A stretch of 11,093 bases of DNA from Bacteroidota bacterium (lineage in GTDB: Bacteria > Bacteroidota > Bacteroidia > J057): assembly GCA_004292985.1 (NCBI GenBank), contig RDXT01000851.1, forward strand, positions 1 to 11,093, read 5' to 3'. The notes beneath the pieces were generated by a model. It was not told the DNA's origin, did not search any database, and worked only from the letters and a program-made list of their open reading frames with translations. Both the position numbers and the translations under genes were made by a program. This document shows positions 6,607 through 11,093 of this stretch, piece by piece (position 1 is the first letter of the stretch; every line of letters starts with the position of its first letter).

Positions 6607-8217
6607 GTGGAGATCCGTCGTAACCTTAATCTGATTCCCGGAAAAAAATGGCTTGAGCTCAAGCCTTACAAGCAACTCACGAGCTACGACCATTACTATA
6701 TCAAACTGGCCTCCCGGTTGCTGGCCGAATTTAAAAAACTGCCTCCATTCCTTACCCCGGACACGAGGATGCAGAATCCTACCGAAGTCCTGGCCCTGGT
6801 TTTGACGTCTTATCTTGAAGATATTGTCAATGAGATCGGCATCTGGCGGGCATTTACGGAAGCCAACCAGAAGCAGCTTGGGTACTACCTTCCCTTCATC
6901 GAAGAGGATGAAGAAGCCTATGAGCCGGGTGTTTTTGACTACCGCGACCTCTGCTACCTGATCTGGCACTTTCTCAATCAAAACGAAGATACCCTTTTCG
7001 TTCCCAAAAGCCCAATGGTCGAATCCATCGCCGATACCGCGTGGAATGTGCTCGAACCTGCACTGGAGGATGCACCGGAAACTGATTTTTACAGGGAGTA
7101 CCTGTCCCTCACAGAAGATATGCACTTTTTCGAAGTAAAGGAGCGGCTGCATTGGTTTGGCCTTAAGGCATATCCGCTTTACTTTGAGTTTGGACCCAGA
7201 CTTAATACAGATTATCGCGATCTGATAGAAAAGAACAAGTCATTCGCCGACCAGGGAGAAGTATTGTATCACCTCATGGATGAGTATGCCTTTTCTAACC
7301 CTTCTACCTACTGCGCACTTACAACGCCCCAATGGCTGGCAGCCGTTACCGGTGTATCGCAGGAGATGGGCCAGCAAATGTTTAACCTGCGCTACCGTCT
7401 GGCGGGCAACTTCGAATACCAGAGCAGCACCGCAGACCATCACATCGTACGCCCTGTGCATCACTCAGAAGTCGTTCTGGTCTCGAAGGACTCGGCAACA
7501 ATCCCCTCCAGCACAAAAAAAGGCGACTGGATACTTATGGCCCTGGTCTCTTTTCAGGGTAAAATTATGGTATCGGGTATGCTGGCGATATTGGGTGAGC
7601 TCTCAGAGCGGGAAAAGCAGGATCTGCCGCCTATCCAGTTTCCGTTCAGCATGAAAAGCGAAGCCGAACAGACTCTCTCCTGGGAAATGATAGAGGAGCA
7701 TGAGATAGACTTTCGGGCAGAGTTTGGCGACCTGGTGTATGTGCCCCGGGACTCTGCCGACCTGCAGAGCCACATGAAGTCATTCTGGATACGAAGTATA
7801 AACCGGAGCAATGCCAGGCAGGAGAAGGCGGATGTCTCGCCTCCCACACCGGAGAAAATCGCACGTTTGATGCAACATGTACCAGATGCGCCAGATACTG
7901 CCACCGCATTTGTACCCGGCGAAGGAATGCTGTTTGAACCTGGAGCAGGCAGAATCCTTCAGTTGCTTCGCGAGCCGTCCCTTACAGACGTCAAGCTCAT
8001 CGGCAAACTGTTCGGGGGGCTGGTCGCAGAACTACATCCCGTAGTTATGGACTACTTCCTGCAGCAAGTGCCCGATACCCCTGTCTGGTTTCCTGTCAAA
8101 GGTATCCCGTACAACACGCGCCCCTATCTGGCGTTTTTTTCACGGTATCACCAGCCTGAAAACTACCTCCCGCGTGTACCCAATGTTACGGTGGTAAAGG
8201 AGAGTGAGGATAGCTGA
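6607..8217 (+). CDS. Hypothetical protein with DUF3843-like N-terminus
   Basis: The 536-aa product has no signal peptide or membrane helix and is acidic, so it is probably cytosolic. The opening segment, with KKWLELKPY (13-21) followed by YYIKLA (30-35), resembles from memory the start of DUF3843 proteins of Bacteroidota; the resemblance fades further in, and no function is known for that family. The middle contains an acidic helical part (EEDEEAYEPG near 99-108) and a stretch around 320-350 rich in beta strands. The C-terminal about 60 residues are rich in aromatic residues and proline. The start must be the GTG at 6607 or lie further in, because an in-frame TGA stands at 6598-6600. The GTG is preferred since the conserved part begins within 15 codons, while the first in-frame ATG (6769) would remove it. 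It stands alone, convergent with the next gene with 22 bp between stops. Confidence 0.72.
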   Translation: MEIRRNLNLIPGKKWLELKPYKQLTSYDHYYIKLASRLLAEFKKLPPFLTPDTRMQNPTEVLALVLTSYLEDIVNEIGIWRAFTEANQKQLGYYLPFIEEDEEAYEPGVFDYRDLCYLIWHFLNQNEDTLFVPKSPMVESIADTAWNVLEPALEDAPETDFYREYLSLTEDMHFFEVKERLHWFGLKAYPLYFEFGPRLNTDYRDLIEKNKSFADQGEVLYHLMDEYAFSNPSTYCALTTPQWLAAVTGVSQEMGQQMFNLRYRLAGNFEYQSSTADHHIVRPVHHSEVVLVSKDSATIPSSTKKGDWILMALVSFQGKIMVSGMLAILGELSEREKQDLPPIQFPFSMKSEAEQTLSWEMIEEHEIDFRAEFGDLVYVPRDSADLQSHMKSFWIRSINRSNARQEKADVSPPTPEKIARLMQHVPDAPDTATAFVPGEGMLFEPGAGRILQLLREPSLTDVKLIGKLFGGLVAELHPVVMDYFLQQVPDTPVWFPVKGIPYNTRPYLAFFSRYHQPENYLPRVPNVTVVKESEDS

Positions 8218-8239
8218 TGATACCACTACCTTGAAGCGG

Positions 8240-9010
8240 CTATAAGGTGACATTCACCCAGAAATAAGTGGGTCCGTCATCCCGATAGGCAGGTACAAAA
8301 ACCAGCATAGGTAATGCCGCTTCGATCTGCTGAAGTTCGGGTAAATCTGCCCCGCTGATAATCCGATGAGTCAGATAATACCCTTGATCGCTCACAAGAA
8401 TACGTAAGACTATTTTTTCGCTTTGTTGCTTCTGAACGACCGTCTGCTGTGCCTGGCGACATACCGTTTGCCAATTGAGGGGTACAGGCTCCTCATTAGC
8501 GAATATAAAACCCGCCCCATTGTTGAGGAAGGTATCGAGAATCAGCGCACGCTGCGAATCAGGCATTGCCGGCAGGATTTCATATCGGATCAGGTGGGGT
8601 AAATGATCCAGGCATAGCAGGTGGCTGGCGATCGGGTTGCCAACGATGCTAATAGACTCCAAATCCGACAAACGACACAATTGAGGAGGCAGTTTGGAAA
8701 GGTGATTGTTGGAGAGGTCGAGCACCTTCAACCGGCGAAGTTTGCCGATCTGTCCGGGCAAGACCTGCAGGTGATTGTCGTTCAAGTAAAGCTGTTCCAG
8801 TGCGCGCATCTTCCAGACTGTATCCGGGACTTCAGTCAGGCCTTGTCCCGATAGGTCGAGTATCCGAACAGGTTCATTGGCTGCAATAGCTTCTGCGACA
8901 GAGTGAAATGTTTTGGGTATTCCGTGGTCTGCAAGTGTCCTGCCCGGAAGATACAGGCTGGTGCTGAGAGCAATCAGAAAGCGGGTAATCATAGCGTGAG
9001 GTTGTGGCAT
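8240..9010 (-). CDS. Secreted leucine-rich-repeat protein with TonB-C-like tail
   Basis: The 256-aa product begins with a likely signal peptide: a basic start, hydrophobic FLIALSTSLYL (11-21), and possible cleavage after GRTLA (27). Leucine-rich repeats follow at about 47-128: VRILDLSGQGLTEVP, LEQLYLNDNHLQVLP and LKVLDLSNNHLSKLP, then a degenerate LESISIVGNPI. The spacing is the short 23-residue bacterial type. From about 175 to the end the sequence changes character: KIVLRILVSDQGYYL, then a helix ELQQIEAALP, then LVFVPAY and TYFWVNVTL. This strand-helix-strand order with an F-x-P-A turn resembles the TonB C-terminal domain as found in Bacteroidota proteins. The true start may be the second Met (8992), which gives a tidier signal peptide. 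Predicted location is the periplasm or outer surface; role unknown, presumably protein binding. Confidence 0.78.
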   Translation of the reverse strand: MPQPHAMITRFLIALSTSLYLPGRTLADHGIPKTFHSVAEAIAANEPVRILDLSGQGLTEVPDTVWKMRALEQLYLNDNHLQVLPGQIGKLRRLKVLDLSNNHLSKLPPQLCRLSDLESISIVGNPIASHLLCLDHLPHLIRYEILPAMPDSQRALILDTFLNNGAGFIFANEEPVPLNWQTVCRQAQQTVVQKQQSEKIVLRILVSDQGYYLTHRIISGADLPELQQIEAALPMLVFVPAYRDDGPTYFWVNVTL

Positions 9011-9042
9011 GGGCTGAGTGGTTTTCTATAGGTAGAGAGCCA

Positions 9043-9085
9043 TTTTTTGCAAAAAGTAGCGCTTTTCGATACTTTCTGCAAAAAA
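9043..9085. repeat. 43-nt inverted repeat (16-bp arms, 15 of 16 paired)
   Basis: Arm 9043-9058 (TTTTTTGCAAAAAGTA) pairs with 9070-9085 (TACTTTCTGCAAAAAA) with one mismatch and an 11-nt loop. It lies about 30 bp upstream of the leucine-rich-repeat gene start and downstream of the small minus-strand gene remnant. It has T and A tracts on both outer sides, so it could act as a terminator for transcripts arriving from the remnant, or as an operator or protein-binding site for the next gene. I cannot choose from sequence alone. Confidence 0.6.
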
Positions 9086-9102
9086 TCACTTTCAAAAAAT
9101 CA
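9079..9102. repeat. 10-bp direct repeat CAAAAAATCA, two copies
   Basis: CAAAAAATCA occurs at 9079-9088 and again at 9093-9102, a 14-bp period, overlapping the right edge of the inverted repeat at 9043-9085. The tract is strongly A-rich on this strand and may be bent. It may be slippage debris or a paired protein site; no function can be assigned. Confidence 0.4.
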
Positions 9103-9110
9103 TTTTCCCC

Positions 9111-9243
9111 TCACTCCCCCAACTCCACCCCCTGAATCAGCAACTCATTGCCCTGCACGACCTGCAAAAGGGCTCCCCGTGAGCAGAGCGACCTGAAAAC
9201 CCTTCAGCCTGCTATCTGCCTCCCGCCTGCGCCCCAGGTTACG
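9111..9243 (-). pseudogene. Possible severed C-terminal part of the small membrane-protein gene
   Basis: Downstream of the 74-codon ORF the frame shifted by one base reads, from about the GGGG run at 9256-9259, SPFDVTWGAGGRQIAG, then an in-frame TGA at 9204-9206, then RVFRSLCSRGALL and QVVQGNELLIQGVELGE before a TGA at 9111-9113. The last stretch looks like a natural protein end. A single-base change in the G run plus one stop mutation would thus turn a protein of about 118 residues into the present short ORF. A sequencing error could explain the shift but not the stop. The remaining bases 9011-9110 hold the two repeats described separately. Confidence 0.35.
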
Positions 9244-9468
9244 TCAAAGGGTGAGCCCCTGCGGATATCCGGTCAGTGGCAGAATCACTTTGGGCTGGGT
9301 ATGATTTTCGCTGCTGCGGGTTACGGTAAAGGGGGCGCGCCGGGTCTCCGGCTGCCGGAGTTGCCAGATTTCATATAGGGTAATGCCCAGCAACAGGATC
9401 ATCACTCCGGAGGCTATGTGCCGGAAGGTCCGGAGTCTCTTGTCTGATTTTTGCGCGGCTCTGTCCAT
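9244..9468 (-). CDS. Small single-pass membrane protein, probably truncated
   Basis: The 74-aa product has a basic N-terminus (MDRAAQKSDKRLRTFRH) followed by one hydrophobic helix (SGVMILLLGITLYEIW, about 20-35) and a polar tail rich in proline and threonine. By the positive-inside rule the N-terminus is cytosolic and the tail periplasmic. This is a credible membrane-anchor pattern, which is why this strand is preferred over an overlapping plus-strand ORF at 9148-9378. I do not recognise a family. The abrupt end at GYPQGLTL, and readable protein in a shifted frame beyond it, suggest a larger gene that has been broken. It lies downstream of metH on the same strand, with 161 bp between. A weak TTTTG at about 9502-9506 and ATTTG near 9475 upstream might be a promoter, but neither is a good match. 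Confidence 0.5.
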   Translation of the reverse strand: MDRAAQKSDKRLRTFRHIASGVMILLLGITLYEIWQLRQPETRRAPFTVTRSSENHTQPKVILPLTGYPQGLTL

Positions 9469-9507
9469 AATTCACAAATGAGGTATATGGATTCTTACGC
9501 AAAAGTT

Positions 9508-9556
9508 TGGCACTTTCTACAAATAATTGATAGTCAATTACTTACAGAAAGTGCCA
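9508..9556. repeat. 49-nt near-perfect palindrome (20 of 23 pairs, 3-nt loop)
   Basis: TGGCACTTTCT (9508-9518) pairs perfectly with AGAAAGTGCCA (9546-9556). Inside, on the same axis (centre 9532), AA/TT at 9521-9522 and 9542-9543, and TAATTGA (9524-9530) with TCAATTA (9534-9540), pair again around the loop TAG. Only three of 23 positions fail. The element lies between the metH stop and the small membrane-protein start on the minus strand. It has no clear T run directly after the stem on either strand, so a plain intrinsic terminator is not obvious. A dimeric-regulator site or a small palindromic mobile element is also possible. Confidence 0.65.
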
Positions 9557-9602
9557 TATAAAAAGTGTCCGCTGATGATACAGCTTGTGTGCGGAGGTGA
9601 TA

Positions 9603-9626
9603 CACCGGGCCGAAGCCCTGCGGGTG
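9603..9626 (-). terminator. UUCG-loop hairpin just after the metH stop
   Basis: On the minus strand GGGC-TTCG-GCCC (9607-9618) forms a tight stem with the very stable C(UUCG)G tetraloop. CACC and GGTG extend it around a 4-nt bulge. It begins within 10 nt of the metH stop. There is no U tract behind it, so it may end transcription poorly and instead protect the 3' end of the mRNA; the palindrome at 9508-9556 lies further downstream. Confidence 0.35.
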
Positions 9627-9629
9627 CTC

Positions 9630-11093
9630 TTAGTATCCCAGAATCGGGCTCAGCCAGCGCTCCATCTCCTCAAAAGGCATGCCTTTGCGGCGGGCATAGT
9701 CCTCTACCTGCTCGCGGGTGATCTTACCGATACCAAAGTAGCGGCTTTCGGGGTGCGAAATGTAGATACCGCTGACGGCAGCCGTGGGGTACATGGCCAG
9801 ACTTTCGGTGAGGGTGATTCCGGTATTGGCTTCGGCATCCAGCAACTGCCAGAGGGTGAGCTTTTCGGTGTGGTCGGGGTTGGCGGGATAACCCGGTGCC
9901 GGACGGATGCCGTCATAGGCCTCGCGGACCAGCTCTTCATTGCTGAAGGTCTCGTCGGCGGCGTAGCCCCAGAACTCACGGCGCACACGCTTGTGCAGCA
10001 GCTCGGCAAATGCCTCTGCCAGACGGTCGGCCAGGGCCTTGAGCAGGATGGCGCTGTAGTCGTCGAGAGCAGCCTCGAAGCGGGCCACATGCTCCTCGAT
10101 ACCGATCCCGGTAGTTACGGCAAATGCACCCACGTGGTCAGGCAGGCCTGTTTCTTTGGGGGCGACAAAGTCGGAAACACAGAGATTGGGCACACCTCTT
10201 TTCTCCGATTGCTGGCGGGGGTTGCACAGGCGTGCAATTACCTCGCTGCGGCTTTCGTCGGCATAGACTTCGATATCGTCATGATCCACACTGTTGGCGG
10301 GCCAGAGACCGATCACCCCGCGGGCGGTCAGCCATTTTTCCCTGACCAGTTGCTCGAGCATTACCTGCGCATCGTCGAACAATTTGCGGGCTTCCACGCC
10401 TTTGGCCGGATCATCAAAAATCTTCGGATACACACCATTCATCTCCCATGAGTAGAAGAAAGGTGTCCAGTCTATGTGCTGGCTGATTTCGCCAAGGTCA
10501 TACTCGTCAAATACAGTAATCCCTGCCTTCACGGGCGCTGAAGCGACCCCTTTGGACCAGTCTATGTGGAATTTGGCCTCACGGGCATCGGCGAGGCTGA
10601 GGTATGACTTTTCGCGCTGGCGGGCCAGGTGGCCTTCGCGGAGTTTTTCGTACTCGTCGCGGGTGGCCTTGGCATAGGCTTCGCGCTGGGTTTTGTCCTC
10701 GTTGAGCAGCGCACCTGCGACAGGCACGGCTTTGGAGGCGTCGAGCACGTGGATGATCGGGCCGCTGTATTCGGTGTTGATTTTTACGGCGGTGTGGATG
10801 CGCGAGGTTGTGGCTCCACCGATCATGACCGGTATTTTCATCCCTCGTTTCTCCATTTCGCGGGCGATATAGACCATCTCATCGAGCGAGGGTGTAATCA
10901 GACCGCTGAGGCCGATGATGTCCACCTGCTCGCGCTGGGCAGTTTCGAGGATTTTTTCCAGCGGCACCATCACACCCAGGTCAATGATCTCGTAGTTGTT
11001 GCAGGCCAGCACAACACCCACAATGTTTTTACCGATGTCGTGTACGTCGCCTTTGACCGTCGCCATGAGGATTTTTCCTGCATTGCGGGCGGA
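9630..11093 (-). CDS. metH: Cobalamin-dependent methionine synthase MetH, C-terminal part (5' end outside window)
   Basis: MetH transfers the methyl group of methyltetrahydrofolate through cobalamin to homocysteine, giving methionine. The frame is open to the window edge; 487 residues are present of a protein that in E. coli has 1227, and the distance from the cobalt-ligand His to the C-terminus (469 residues) nearly equals that in E. coli. Seen in order: GDVHDIG, the DxHxxG motif whose His coordinates cobalt; the remainder of the Rossmann-type B12 domain (DLGVMV, GLSGLITPSLDEM, IGGATTS); then the AdoMet-dependent reactivation domain with DWTPFF, KALADRLAEAFAE, WGYA, SNEEL, GIRPAPGYPANPDHTEK and QVEDYARRKGM. 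The homocysteine and folate domains lie outside the window. The ATG at 11064-11066 is not the start, since conserved coding continues through it. The product is cytosolic. A UUCG hairpin follows the stop. Confidence 0.98.
   Translation of the reverse strand, partial: SARNAGKILMATVKGDVHDIGKNIVGVVLACNNYEIIDLGVMVPLEKILETAQREQVDIIGLSGLITPSLDEMVYIAREMEKRGMKIPVMIGGATTSRIHTAVKINTEYSGPIIHVLDASKAVPVAGALLNEDKTQREAYAKATRDEYEKLREGHLARQREKSYLSLADAREAKFHIDWSKGVASAPVKAGITVFDEYDLGEISQHIDWTPFFYSWEMNGVYPKIFDDPAKGVEARKLFDDAQVMLEQLVREKWLTARGVIGLWPANSVDHDDIEVYADESRSEVIARLCNPRQQSEKRGVPNLCVSDFVAPKETGLPDHVGAFAVTTGIGIEEHVARFEAALDDYSAILLKALADRLAEAFAELLHKRVRREFWGYAADETFSNEELVREAYDGIRPAPGYPANPDHTEKLTLWQLLDAEANTGITLTESLAMYPTAAVSGIYISHPESRYFGIGKITREQVEDYARRKGMPFEEMERWLSPILGY

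Noticed and set aside
8218..8239. Shared terminator between the convergent genes
   Set aside because: The 22-bp gap shows no convincing stem or T run; short pairings such as ATAGC with GCTAT are too weak to report.
9148..9378. Plus-strand 76-codon frame across the small membrane-protein region
   Set aside because: No hydrophobic core or motif, whereas the minus strand shows a proper basic N-terminus plus membrane helix.
9011..9629. Insertion sequence or integrated element
   Set aside because: No transposase or integrase frame and no target-site duplication could be identified; the hairpins alone do not prove mobility.
9585..10451. Plus-strand open frame of 288 codons opposite metH
   Set aside because: It lies wholly opposite highly conserved MetH sequence and its translation shows no recognisable motif; it is a mirror effect of codon bias.
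1..11093. CRISPR array, tRNA or rRNA genes, defence-system genes
   Set aside because: No regularly spaced repeats, cloverleaf or rRNA-like sequence seen on either strand by eye; the DUF151 nuclease alone is not evidence of a defence system.

Overview
The window looks like the chromosome of a member of the Bacteroidota, probably a Saprospiria- or Cytophagia-type bacterium. Three things suggest this: genes start without clear Shine-Dalgarno sequences, one protein has a DUF3843-like N-terminus (a family I associate with Bacteroidota), and a DUF151 nuclease carries a UVR tail. The phylum call is an inference from gene content and style; no rRNA or other phylogenetic marker is present. Base composition is moderately GC-rich throughout, and codon use does not obviously change along the window.

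Bases 1-6525 hold one tightly packed plus-strand gene string: hypF (5' end outside the window), hypC, hypD, hypE, a six-bladed NHL-type beta-propeller protein, a UreH/NiCoT-like nickel (or cobalt) transporter, an unrecognised 73-aa protein and a DUF151 'bifunctional nuclease' with a UVR tail. Gaps are 3-32 bp and one gene pair overlaps by 4 bp, so the string is probably one operon. HypF and HypE make the cyanide ligands from carbamoyl phosphate, HypC and HypD assemble Fe(CN)2CO, and the transporter would supply nickel, so the core of the operon matures a [NiFe]-hydrogenase. The hydrogenase subunits and hypA/hypB are not in the window and may lie upstream. The NHL protein, the 73-aa protein and the nuclease are not standard Hyp factors and are the most interesting passengers.

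Bases 6607-8217 hold a plus-strand gene for a 536-aa protein with a DUF3843-like N-terminus and a GTG start, preceded by an 81-bp gap. It converges on a minus-strand gene (8240-9010) for a secreted protein with a signal peptide, three to four leucine-rich repeats and a C-terminal segment resembling the TonB C-terminal fold, an unusual combination.

Bases 9011-9629 are a disturbed minus-strand stretch. It contains a 74-codon ORF for a single-pass membrane protein whose reading frame seems to continue, after a 1-nt shift and an in-frame stop, into a plausible C-terminus. Hairpins flank this apparent gene remnant: a 43-nt inverted repeat at 9043-9085 and a highly symmetric 49-nt palindrome at 9508-9556, which share an ACTTTCT core. 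A compact UUCG-loop hairpin follows the stop of the last gene.

Bases 9630-11093 (minus strand) encode the C-terminal part of cobalamin-dependent methionine synthase MetH: the B12-binding domain from just before the DxHxxG motif, and the whole reactivation domain. No tRNA, rRNA, CRISPR array, transposase or integrase was seen.
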